IMG/VR virus record: IMGVR_UViG_3300024999_000312
Span: 1 to 28,542 of that record
Length of the DNA: 28,542 nucleotides
Strand: one strand, 5' to 3'
Origin: a virus
Each line of letters begins with the position of its first letter. Position 1 is the stretch's first letter. Below, in pieces: positions 21,622 through 28,459 of this stretch. A program made the translations under genes and the position numbers. The notes under the pieces are model-generated. The model made no database searches. It saw only the letters and a list, made by a program, of their open reading frames with translations, and was not told where the DNA came from.

Positions 21622-21966
21622 TTAGTATTTGATCATTTTTTCTTCTTTCATCCGTATGTATGCACATCCCCATGGCACCTTAAAATGATTCGCCGCCATC
21701 GAAACTTTCACTATCTTTTCAGGCATAAGCAAATCCAGTGCGATCATATGCCTTTCTTCTGGCTCAACACCCTCTGTCCTGCAATCTGCCAGCAGTGGCT
21801 TTATGGTTAGCCAATCATTAGCCGTTAAATTTTTGGCTGAGTCATCAAGCCAATAGCCCCATCGAGACACGAACGCAGATAAAGATTCCCCGTCGCAAAC
21901 AGATTTCAAATCATTCGCATAATCACGGTCCAACTCTGTTGTGTAGTAGATATCTTCCGGTTTCAT
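21622..21966 (-). CDS. Small phage protein downstream of the integrase, unknown function
   Basis: A 114-residue protein. I start it at ATG 21964-21966, beginning MKPEDIYYTTELDRDYANDL, since GGAG lies five bases upstream; the longer frame only adds sequence that is the integrase C terminus read in another frame. The protein is acidic and helical in its first half (LKSVCDGESLSAFVSRWGYW), then has MIALDLLMPEKIVKVSMAAN and ends Lys-rich (RMKEEKMIKY). No motif is recognised. The 58-base gap to the integrase shows no promoter or att-like repeat. Confidence 0.57.
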   Translation of the reverse strand: MKPEDIYYTTELDRDYANDLKSVCDGESLSAFVSRWGYWLDDSAKNLTANDWLTIKPLLADCRTEGVEPEERHMIALDLLMPEKIVKVSMAANHFKVPWGCAYIRMKEEKMIKY

Positions 21967-22024
21967 TTCTGCTCCATCGTAATGATTGAGTGTACTTTCG
22001 ACTGCACCTAAACCAATCCAGCCA

Positions 22025-22873
22025 TCACCCGAGGAGGTCCTCAATAGCTCTGCTCGCCTCAGCCACGGAAACTTTTCCGAGATACCTTTGAGTTGTCGCA
22101 ATGTCTGCATGCCTCAACAGGATTTTGCTTACCAACTCAAGTGCCATGCCTTGTCTTGAGGCTTGTGTTGCAGCGTGACGCCTTAGATCGTGAGGTCGCA
22201 GATTAACCCCGACAGCATGGCCATGTTTCCGGACCATCCTGAACGCGGTGCTGTAGGAAATGGGGAATATTTTGGCGTGACTTGCGATAGAGTTTTCCCT
22301 GACATAATCATCAAGTTTTCTCATCAGTCTTTGCGGTAGATAAACGACCTCTCCTTGCCGGCCAGATTTTGGTTGCTCTATCAAGATCGTATTGACCTCT
22401 ATATTCAGGTTGACTGGTCGAATACTCAATACCTCGCCAACCCGCATAGCAGTGCGGCCCATAAGTTCGAGGATTAACCGTTCTTGTCCTTGCGCCCGGT
22501 ATATGATCTCGTCGACGATTTCCTTATCCAGCAACTCAGGAGGAGTATGTCTCGGCTGCTTGTACAGCTTTTTGATTATTCCTTTGGCGCACGGATTTGC
22601 CATGTTCAGGTCAAAGGTGTCTGCCACAAAATTGAAGAAGGCCGAGATCTGTCCAGCGCGATTGCTCTTTGTTCCGGCAGACAGTCCATCGGTGATCATT
22701 TCAAGAAAAGTGGCAACATCGGAGTCGGGGACCTGAGTAATGTCGTTTCCTGAGAATAATTCTCTGAACTTGTTGAGGGTATATTCAAATGCTCTGACTG
22801 TGTTCGGCCTTGAATTTGCCCTGTGATAATCCATGTACGATTTAATTCCCAGATCTACACTGATGGTTGTCAT
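22025..22873 (-). CDS. Tyrosine recombinase / phage integrase
   Basis: A 282-residue site-specific recombinase. The N-terminal SAM-like DNA-binding domain spans about residues 5-95 (NTVRAFEYTLNKFRELFSGN). The catalytic domain carries the full set: Arg144 (TAMRVGEVL), Lys169 (QPKSGRQGE), His228 and Arg231 (PHDLRRHAAT), His255 (LLRHADIATT) and nucleophile Tyr264 (QRYLG). The ATG at 22871-22873 overlaps the previous stop (ATGA) and has AAAGGAG eight bases upstream. It lies on the same strand inside the early/packaging operon, not at an end of the phage map and not next to a recognisable att site. Besides integration, it could resolve multimers, like XerC/D-type enzymes (inference). Length is at the short end for phage integrases. 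Confidence 0.92.
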   Translation of the reverse strand: MTTISVDLGIKSYMDYHRANSRPNTVRAFEYTLNKFRELFSGNDITQVPDSDVATFLEMITDGLSAGTKSNRAGQISAFFNFVADTFDLNMANPCAKGIIKKLYKQPRHTPPELLDKEIVDEIIYRAQGQERLILELMGRTAMRVGEVLSIRPVNLNIEVNTILIEQPKSGRQGEVVYLPQRLMRKLDDYVRENSIASHAKIFPISYSTAFRMVRKHGHAVGVNLRPHDLRRHAATQASRQGMALELVSKILLRHADIATTQRYLGKVSVAEASRAIEDLLG

Positions 22874-23064
22874 AGCTTTATCTCCTTTATCCAGGCATCC
22901 AACTGCAGTAAATACTGGCCAATTTTTTTAATAAGCCCCTCTGTCCTTTTTTTACGCCAGCAATTGACGAGGCCGCCTCTCTCAAGAGCCAACTTTTTCG
23001 TGATATATTCGTCGGCCAGGGCGTTACGGGCGGCAATTACAGCCTCGACGGGAATGTCAGTCAT
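22870..23064 (-). CDS. Small helical protein before the integrase
   Basis: A 64-residue protein starting at ATG 23062-23064 (MTDIPVEAVIAARNALADEY), overlapping the upstream stop by ATGA, with GGAGG seven bases upstream. It is mostly helical, with a basic middle (VNCWRKKRTEGLIKKIGQYL) and ends in IKEIKL, sharing its stop with the integrase start. Such position and size would suit an excisionase-like or regulatory accessory, but there is no clear HTH. Function unknown. Confidence 0.55.
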   Translation of the reverse strand: MTDIPVEAVIAARNALADEYITKKLALERGGLVNCWRKKRTEGLIKKIGQYLLQLDAWIKEIKL

Positions 23065-23306
23065 CTTTGCCCCTCCCCGGGGAACGGAACATCCGTCCAC
23101 CATTGCGGATCATGCAGCTGGTCGTCGGTTGTCAGATCAATCCATGCCGGGGTTTCGCCGTCAGGCATAATGCTCATATAGCCCTTGACGACATCGTCGA
23201 GAAATCCGTCGTAGATCAGGATTTCTTTGCCGGCATCAGGGATGTTTGCCGGGCCATTGGGGCCAATCTCGTGCCAGGTGATTATACCGGTCAATTCTTT
23301 TGCCAT
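23061..23306 (-). CDS. Small phage protein, possibly DUF551-like
   Basis: An 81-residue protein starting at ATG 23304-23306 with AAAGGAG eight bases upstream. It reads MAKELTGIITWHEIGPNGPA, then GKEILIYDGFLDDVVKGYMS and a C-terminal DPQWWTDVPFPGEGQR. The order of a short N-terminal W, a GKEILI strand and a closing WW.D.PFP resembles DUF551-like phage proteins, whose role is unknown. Longer upstream frame is an antisense-like shadow of the small terminase. It lies 25 bases after the terminase small subunit stop. Confidence 0.58.
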   Translation of the reverse strand: MAKELTGIITWHEIGPNGPANIPDAGKEILIYDGFLDDVVKGYMSIMPDGETPAWIDLTTDDQLHDPQWWTDVPFPGEGQR

Positions 23307-23331
23307 GAGTGGTTCTCCTTTACTTAAGCAA

Positions 23332-23967
23332 TCAGCCGCCAAATTCGTCAAACTCATCTTCTCCATCATCACCAAACCCACCACCAACACCCTCAATCTC
23401 CAGCTCGACCAGGAAATCCCCCATCGAGGCGAATTCATTCATCTGCCGGTCTTTTTTTTCCAACAGGTATTCGAGCAGGTCGGTTGCCCGCGACTGGTCG
23501 CCCTGGACCAGGGCTATCATCTCGGCCAGCGACGACTGGAACATGTATTCCAGGCCGTTATCGAGGACCACAGCCCGGGCAGCCAGTTCGGCGGCGACAT
23601 CGCTTTTCAGCACGTAGAGTTTTCTTTCAACCTCGAACTTGAACTCGTCGCGCTTGGTGGCGATGTCGATCCGCCTGATTTCCTTCTGCGTCTTCTGAGC
23701 GGCGAGGTTGATCGCCGCCTGGTCGGCCGACACGCCGACGGAAGAGTGGATAAGATTTTTTTCCGCGTACTTCTTGACCGCGCCCTTGGTGTAGACCCCG
23801 CCCCGGTTGACCATCAGTTTGCCGGCCGTGCAATGGTTATAGAAGGTCTGCTTCTTGACCTGCCAGCCGTCGGCCAGGAGATGAGCGAGAACGTCCGCCT
23901 TGACTTTGGTCCCCCGGTAAGCGCTCCAGTCGGGCGGCCGTATTTCTTCCGGTTCAGGACGGGGCAT
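23332..23967 (-). CDS. Probable terminase small subunit
   Basis: A 211-residue protein. The N-terminal third has a winged-helix pattern (GWQVKKQTFYNHCTAGKLMV, then NRGGVYTKGAVKKYAEKNL) that would bind packaging-site DNA. A long charged helix follows (TQKEIRRIDIATKRDEFKFE), then VAAELAARAVVLDNGLEYMF and SLAEMIALVQGDQSRATDLL, a pattern I associate with small terminase or DNA-packaging proteins of prophages. The C terminus is strongly acidic and Gly-rich (GGGFGDDGEDEFDEFGG), a type of tail that may contact the large subunit. It lies 2.4 kb upstream of the large subunit gene, split from it by the integrase and five small genes, which is unusual. The HTH protein at 18721 is an alternative small subunit. 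Confidence 0.66.
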   Translation of the reverse strand: MPRPEPEEIRPPDWSAYRGTKVKADVLAHLLADGWQVKKQTFYNHCTAGKLMVNRGGVYTKGAVKKYAEKNLIHSSVGVSADQAAINLAAQKTQKEIRRIDIATKRDEFKFEVERKLYVLKSDVAAELAARAVVLDNGLEYMFQSSLAEMIALVQGDQSRATDLLEYLLEKKDRQMNEFASMGDFLVELEIEGVGGGFGDDGEDEFDEFGG

Positions 23968-23970
23968 TGA

Positions 23971-24186
23971 TTACTTTACCTTTCGCGCAAGCGATACTTT
24001 TCCGAACATCGGCAGCTGGACCGCCCCGGTTTCCGAAACGGCCGGCTGCTTCTTCTCTGGAGCCGGAGGGCTGCACGCTTCTTCCAGCCGCCTGGCCCGC
24101 GCCTCGATGGCCTGCATATAACTCCGGTCGACCGGGCGACCGCCGACCAGGCCGACACGCTTCATCTTGAAAAGCGGCTGATCCAT
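23971..24186 (-). CDS. Small basic phage protein, unknown function
   Basis: A 71-residue protein starting at ATG 24184-24186 with AGGAGG eight bases upstream. It reads MDQPLFKMKRVGLVGGRPVD, then RSYMQAIEARARRLEEACSP, followed by a Pro/Glu-rich linker and a closing QLPMFGKVSLARKVK. The middle helix is charged. Its TAA stop is three bases before the small terminase start. No family is recognised; the linker suggests two short binding segments joined by a flexible region. Confidence 0.55.
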   Translation of the reverse strand: MDQPLFKMKRVGLVGGRPVDRSYMQAIEARARRLEEACSPPAPEKKQPAVSETGAVQLPMFGKVSLARKVK

Positions 24187-24201
24187 ACCATGGTCCTCCT
24201 G

Positions 24202-25113
24202 TCAAGCAGCCTTCAGGGCGTGCAGCTGATCGGCGGTGACACCCTGCACCGTCCCCTTGATAACGCCCAGGGCGATATCAAGGAGGAGATCGGCTTTCGA
24301 TGGGTCAGAACTGCACAAGACGGCGGGGACCGGTTTTATCATTTCGGACCAGCTCGGCCAGCCGTAGGATTTTTCGATTTCCAGTGCATTGACTTTCTCC
24401 CGAAGATGGCTGACTTCATTCTGAATCCCTTCAATTTCAAGAACTGCAGCTGAGACAGCTATATCAACCGGGGCCAAGTGATCAACTTTCAGGGTTTCGA
24501 AAACTTTATTCTGGAATGAGATAAGTGCGCCGCCCAAATTCGTGAGCCGCTCGATTTCAATCTGGTCCATCTTCTTTTCCAGTCTCAGCTTTTCGATTTG
24601 TTCCCGGATGCTCCGGACATCAGCCAAGGCCAGCTTCAGCTGCTCGATCTCGTTTTGGGCTGCCTGCAGATCGGCGGCTGTCGAGTCGGCAGAGGTTGCT
24701 GCTGTGGCCTCGAAACCGAAATGTTCCGCCAACCAAACCGCATCCTTGGTTTCCAATAGTGCCTTGGCCAGCAATCCGGGGGAGACATTAGCCGCCCGCC
24801 ATACATGCTCGCATGTCGGGCAACAGTTTTTCCCGCGCACCTTCCGAACCCTCTTTTTCAAAACGCACAAGTCGCATTTGCCGTCAACTATCGCTACCAT
24901 CTCTTTCACCTCGCTTTCTTGAATGTTTTCCGACTTCACCATTGCCTGGGGATGGCCCGGGCGCACGCTGCAGTAATTGAGGACAATACCGGTCTTCATC
25001 TCGATAGTTTTCCGGAAGGCGGCGCAGTCGTTGCGAAAGACTTCATCCGTGCAATCATCCGTATTCCGTCGTGTTATCGGGCATCGCTTACGCCCCGGTA
25101 TTGTTGTTTCCAT
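24202..25113 (-). CDS. Zinc-ribbon and coiled-coil protein in the replication block
   Basis: A 303-residue protein from ATG 25111-25113, which shares a base with the primase stop (TGATG); AAGGGG is upstream. Residues 1-50 hold four cysteines (CPITRR, DDC, NDC, NYC), perhaps a small metal site. Residues about 78-108 are a clear zinc ribbon with CDLC and CPTC. A long coiled coil follows (about 145-260, with LQAAQNEIEQLKLALADVRS and IREQIEKLRLEKKMDQIEIE). The C terminus ends PSKADLLLDIALGVIKGTVQ. An internal ATG at codon 72 with GAGGTG six bases upstream could start a shorter form (MVAIVDGKCDLC). Position after the primase suggests a role in replication or its control, but I do not recognise the family. 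Confidence 0.6.
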   Translation of the reverse strand: METTIPGRKRCPITRRNTDDCTDEVFRNDCAAFRKTIEMKTGIVLNYCSVRPGHPQAMVKSENIQESEVKEMVAIVDGKCDLCVLKKRVRKVRGKNCCPTCEHVWRAANVSPGLLAKALLETKDAVWLAEHFGFEATAATSADSTAADLQAAQNEIEQLKLALADVRSIREQIEKLRLEKKMDQIEIERLTNLGGALISFQNKVFETLKVDHLAPVDIAVSAAVLEIEGIQNEVSHLREKVNALEIEKSYGWPSWSEMIKPVPAVLCSSDPSKADLLLDIALGVIKGTVQGVTADQLHALKAA

Positions 25114-26597
25114 CACTGCCCCTTGTTTTTACATTGCGGACGGAGTCCGCCATTTAATCGACCACATATGCCTGCCGCGCTCGGCCGGCCTTGACGATCC
25201 GGCCGAGAACGCCGACCGGCCTTGACGATCCGGCCGAGAACGCCGACCGGCTGGCAGGCGATGCAGAAATATCCGCCATTCACCCCGGCGAGGAACGTGT
25301 CGCCGAAGCAGACACAACACCAGCGCAGGGCAGGGATGACTTCCGGCAGCGGTACAGTATCGTATGCCGGCTGCAGCTCCGCCGCCGTGGCCCCAGCGCT
25401 CGCCGCATTCTCTTGTTTTCCGGTAGAGATATCTTTTCCCCCATCCCCCGACGTGAAACTCACAGGCGATAAGGGCAAGTCATGAACCTGGGTGGAAGCG
25501 GGGCGTGAGACCTGCGGCAGCAGTCCTGCTTCGACCCAGGCGCGGAGAGATCCGCCCAACTCGGCGAAGTGGCCTGGGTCTTTGCCCTGCGGTACCGGCC
25601 AGAAGCGGGCTTGGCGGAAGGCCTTCTGCCACCGATCGATCGCCGCTGGTCCGGCGCCTTGTTTGCCGTCCTTGCCTTGGTCGGCATCGAGGGCAAGGAG
25701 GATCACCGGCAGGGCCAACAGCTCGGCGCGCACCGCGGCGGGGAGTCCGGATGAAACCGTACCGAGAGCAATGACCAGGACCTGGTCGTGAGCGGCTGCC
25801 GTGGCGATTGCATCAAGTTCCGCCTCGACGATCACCGCGCCGCGGGGGGCGCCGGATGGGCGGAGGATAAGCGGCTCGTTGCCGGATCCTTCCAGCCATA
25901 CGTATTTCAGGTCCGGCAGAAAATTTGCCCTGGCCTCGTCGGTGCGGCGGACCCGCAGCCGGTGGATCCGGTTGTCGTCGTAGATCGAGATCAAGAGACC
26001 GCCGGGGATCCAGAGATCTGTTTTGCCGGCGCGCGGTTGCAGACCGATGGTATCCCGCTTGACCTTGTGGTCGTGATCGAGCCAGCCGAGGCCGAAGCGG
26101 TCGGCGGTCTCGCTCGATATTCCGCGCTTGGCCAACCAGGACAAGGCCTCGTTGTTCGCCTGCAGGCGTGGCATGGCCTTCTCGGTCAATAGCTCAGCCC
26201 ATTCGCGCCAGAGCACCGCCGGAGATTTGACGACGGTGAGTGGGAGGTCTTTATCCTGCTTGCCAGCATGCGGCTCGATGACCCGCGGCTGCCGAGCGAT
26301 CCGCTTGCCGGAGCCGTCGCCGAGGCGGCAGGTGCCCTTGACCTGGCAGCCGTCGAAGCGGCAGGGGACTCCGGCGGCCTCGTGGGCCTCGGGGCAGGTC
26401 TTGCCGTCAATCTCCCGTAACCAGGTGATGAGATCGCCCTTCCAGCCGCAGCCGAAGCAGCGGAAACCGCCGTCGGTGTACATCGAGAACTTTTCCGACC
26501 TGGAGGAACCACCACACTTCTTACAGGGACCGGTGAACCTGCCGCCGGATTTTCTGAGATTGTGCTTGGAGGCTATGTCGATGATAAGGTTCAACAT
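25113..26597 (-). CDS. DNA primase with CHC2-type zinc finger and Toprim domain
   Basis: A 494-residue primase. Residues 25-50 give the zinc finger (CKKC and CFGC, with FSMYTDGGFRCFGCGWKGD). A second four-Cys group lies at 68, 79, 84 and 90, which is unusual. The Toprim part has AVIVEAELDAIATA (about 254-266) and LALDADQGKDG (301-311), with the acidic residues that hold metal. A third CxxC pair group (CCVC, CIAC) lies near residue 430-448. From residue about 462 the protein is out of its older frame because of a 31-bp tandem duplication, so the last 33 residues (ARG/GLY-rich) are probably not native; without it the protein would end after 470 residues. The start codon lies in one ATGAGTAAA repeat. 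It would act with the D5-type helicase to start replication. Confidence 0.88.
   Translation of the reverse strand: MLNLIIDIASKHNLRKSGGRFTGPCKKCGGSSRSEKFSMYTDGGFRCFGCGWKGDLITWLREIDGKTCPEAHEAAGVPCRFDGCQVKGTCRLGDGSGKRIARQPRVIEPHAGKQDKDLPLTVVKSPAVLWREWAELLTEKAMPRLQANNEALSWLAKRGISSETADRFGLGWLDHDHKVKRDTIGLQPRAGKTDLWIPGGLLISIYDDNRIHRLRVRRTDEARANFLPDLKYVWLEGSGNEPLILRPSGAPRGAVIVEAELDAIATAAAHDQVLVIALGTVSSGLPAAVRAELLALPVILLALDADQGKDGKQGAGPAAIDRWQKAFRQARFWPVPQGKDPGHFAELGGSLRAWVEAGLLPQVSRPASTQVHDLPLSPVSFTSGDGGKDISTGKQENAASAGATAAELQPAYDTVPLPEVIPALRWCCVCFGDTFLAGVNGGYFCIACQPVGVLGRIVKAGRRSRPDRQGRPSAAGICGRLNGGLRPQCKNKGQ
25185..25246 (-). repeat. Perfect 31-bp tandem duplication in the primase gene
   Basis: Two identical 31-base units occupy 25185-25215 and 25216-25246; on the plus strand each starts CCGGCCTTGACGATCC and ends GAACGCCGA. 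Because 31 is not a multiple of three, the second unit moves the frame. With one unit the coding strand would read GCC GGC CGA GCG CGG CAG GCA TAT GTG GTC GAT TAA, an early stop at 25154-25156. With two units the frame runs on to 25113. Confidence 0.92.
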
Positions 26598-26668
26598 GAG
26601 TAAAATTTTTCCTAATTGGTGGTCATTAACTTTCTAATATTTTTAACTAATTGTTTTTATTGCTTATT

Positions 26669-26696
26669 ATTATATAATTATGAGTAAATGAGTAAA
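26669..26696 (-). promoter_or_regulatory. Candidate sigma-70-like promoter of the primase gene
   Basis: On the minus strand TTTACT (26691-26696, four of six match to -35) and TATAAT (26669-26674, perfect -10) are 16 bases apart. The -35 box is inside the repeat at 26680-26696, so a protein bound to that repeat would compete with polymerase. Transcription would start about 65 bases before the primase ATG. Confidence 0.5.
26680..26696. repeat. 17-bp repeat copy 1 (direct)
   Basis: ATGAGTAAATGAGTAAA, identical to the copy at 26841-26857. It overlaps the -35 box of the candidate primase promoter. Confidence 0.88.
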
Positions 26697-26761
26697 ATGT
26701 TATACGCGTACGTGAGAGAGTTTTGTTGCGCTGTTTTTCCTTCGCGTGTACGTGCGGGAAA

Positions 26762-26778
26762 TTTACTCATTTGCTCAT
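26762..26778. repeat. 17-bp repeat copy 2 (inverted, one change)
   Basis: TTTACTCATTTGCTCAT, the reverse complement of the repeat with one substitution (G for A on one strand). It lies midway between the two direct copies. Confidence 0.82.
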
Positions 26779-26840
26779 AAATTTCTGAAATGTCTTTTAT
26801 GTTCGAGGTGTTGCCTTTATTAGTTGGCTGAGTGTTGCAT

Positions 26841-26857
26841 ATGAGTAAATGAGTAAA
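26841..26857. repeat. 17-bp repeat copy 3 (direct)
   Basis: ATGAGTAAATGAGTAAA, identical to copy 1, located four bases past the stop codon of the helicase gene. Confidence 0.88.
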
Positions 26858-26860
26858 CAT

Positions 26861-28459
26861 CTATTCTCCCCTCATAGTTTCTTTGACTGATTCCTTCACC
26901 GTCATTTTATAGACCCAGGTTTTCCCCCCTGACGGTTCTACGCGGAAGCCCTTGTCGCGCAGCTGCTTGTTTATCGTTTTCATGTGGGGGACGTGCTTGT
27001 CCGACGAGTCGGAATTTTCCGACCACCAAAATTTAAAGACATCGTACATCACCGTGCAGGCCGTATTGATCTCTGGTCTGTCAGGCCAGGTGTCCATGCA
27101 ATCTTCGATGAAACGTCCGACATAATCCTCTTCACTGGCCAGTTTCAGCACGGCATCGAGCACCTGTTGTGGCGGCTTCAAGCCGATGTTCTGCCAATCG
27201 AGACAGCCTTCGACCTTCCATCTGAGGATTCCTTGGCGATAGGCCGACAGCTTTTCGTAGAGTTTCGGATCTTTCTTGCGGAACTTGTCGGCCTGGACCG
27301 GGAATTTTCGCTTGTATTCATCCGGATCGTCGACGTACATGAATGGGAATTCGATGATCAGCAGCCTCTCGGCCAAGGAGAATTCCCGAGTAAGACCGGT
27401 CGGGAAATTGTTGGTCTGCAGAAAAACGTTGTGTGTTGGGTCGAATGTGATCTCGGAAGAGAAGTTGGGGCGGCAGGTTATTTTGTTTTGGCCGGTGAGG
27501 GCCTTTACCGCGGCGCCGTCGATCTTCTGCTTGGGGTTGGTCTCTGCCGCCATGATCATCCGCTTGCCGAGTAATGAATACTTGTGTTCGCTTGCGGCAT
27601 TGGCGGACGGCTCGTTGCGCTGCTCAAGAATCATCGCCCGGCTGATCTCGTGGTAATATGGGCCAAACATATCTCCGATCAGGTTGAACAGCACTCCCTT
27701 GCCGTTCCGCCCTGGGCCGATGAACACCCATATATATTGCTCGAAGGAAAAACCGGTGAGAGCGCAACCGAATGACCTCTTTAAAAATTGCTCCATCTCG
27801 ACCGAGTCGGAAATCTCTTGTACAAAATCGACAAACGGCTGGTACTCAGCTCTCGGATCGTATGCGACTGACAGAGCTTTAGTCATCCGGTCTGACGGGT
27901 TGCCGCGGGTTAGCGCTCCGGTTTTGAGATCTATAACGCCGTTCTGGACCGGCAAAAGCCATGGCTTTTTATTAAATTCCTCTTCCCTGCAGGCCATCGC
28001 GGCACGATCCACGATGGCAGCCATTGACAAGGTTTTTTTCATTCCCTCTTCAGTCCTGAGCTTGTCTACCCGAGATAGGTATTTGTCGCGCAACGCAACC
28101 TTCCACCCTTGTTTCTCATCTTTTTTCTCGATGGCGTTTTGCTCGATCTCATCGGTCAACTCCATCGCCCGCTTGGCATATTCTCTGGCGCACTCCTCAA
28201 CTGCGTTGAGCGACTCCCGGAAGACGTCCAACTCCCACACATTGTCACGCCAGGCGTACCATTCTGGCTCTTTATTCTGCCGGGTTACATTGAGCAAAAA
28301 CCGGTCTTTAAAGAGAGTTGCCGCCAGACATCCGTCACCGCGGCTGTTGCCGTCGAGGCAGGTTTTGACAAACAGAGGATCGAGCGGCTCGCGCTCCTTG
28401 TCCTGCAGCAACGCCGCCGCCCGCTCCTCCACCTGCCGTGCTATCTCTTGCTCGTTCAT
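26861..28459 (-). CDS. D5-type SF3 replicative helicase
   Basis: A 532-residue protein of the phage/plasmid D5 helicase family (SF3, AAA+). The D5 N-terminal domain precedes the ATPase, with LLPVQNGVIDLKTGALTRGN near residue 168-186. Walker A is GPGRNGKG at 248-255, the Walker B-like strand is LLGKRMIMAAE (about 297-306), and motif C is the segment VFLQTNNFP with Asn350. LAERLLIIEFPF contains the likely arginine finger. The C terminus has a winged-helix-like part (TINKQLRDKGFRVEP). No archaeal-eukaryotic primase domain is visible at the N terminus, so priming is probably provided by the next gene. The ATG at 28457-28459 follows three bases after a possible upstream stop; the ribosome site is weak. 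Confidence 0.92.
   Translation of the reverse strand: MNEQEIARQVEERAAALLQDKEREPLDPLFVKTCLDGNSRGDGCLAATLFKDRFLLNVTRQNKEPEWYAWRDNVWELDVFRESLNAVEECAREYAKRAMELTDEIEQNAIEKKDEKQGWKVALRDKYLSRVDKLRTEEGMKKTLSMAAIVDRAAMACREEEFNKKPWLLPVQNGVIDLKTGALTRGNPSDRMTKALSVAYDPRAEYQPFVDFVQEISDSVEMEQFLKRSFGCALTGFSFEQYIWVFIGPGRNGKGVLFNLIGDMFGPYYHEISRAMILEQRNEPSANAASEHKYSLLGKRMIMAAETNPKQKIDGAAVKALTGQNKITCRPNFSSEITFDPTHNVFLQTNNFPTGLTREFSLAERLLIIEFPFMYVDDPDEYKRKFPVQADKFRKKDPKLYEKLSAYRQGILRWKVEGCLDWQNIGLKPPQQVLDAVLKLASEEDYVGRFIEDCMDTWPDRPEINTACTVMYDVFKFWWSENSDSSDKHVPHMKTINKQLRDKGFRVEPSGGKTWVYKMTVKESVKETMRGE

Larger units (their letters stand above)
26598..26860 (-). other. AT-rich intergenic region with ATGAGTAAA repeats, candidate origin or control region
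   Basis: This 263-base gap between helicase and primase genes is much richer in A and T than its flanks. It carries two perfect 17-bp copies of ATGAGTAAATGAGTAAA (26680-26696 and 26841-26857) and an inverted copy with one change at 26762-26778. The half-site ATGAGTAAAA at 26596-26605 overlaps the primase start. Each long copy is itself two tandem ATGAGTAA units. Related CGCGTACGTG and CGCGTGTACGTG sequences lie between copies. This layout fits iterons of a replication origin or operators of an early regulator. No credible protein gene lies in the gap. Confidence 0.66.

Noticed and set aside
22025-22873. An attP site beside the integrase
   Set aside because: No tRNA-like segment, long direct repeat or arm-type repeat cluster is visible in the short gaps around the gene.
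24202-25113. Split of the zinc-ribbon protein into two genes at the internal start (codon 72)
   Set aside because: The frame is continuous and the first part also has an orderly cysteine pattern and coupled start, so one gene with a possible second start is the simpler reading.
26680-26857. CRISPR-like array
   Set aside because: Only three long copies, one inverted, with unequal spacing and no cas genes. Origin or operator repeats fit better.
26678-26860. 60-codon minus-strand frame in the repeat-bearing gap
   Set aside because: It runs through the 17-bp repeats, begins immediately beside the helicase stop without a ribosome site and looks like translated non-coding AT-rich DNA.
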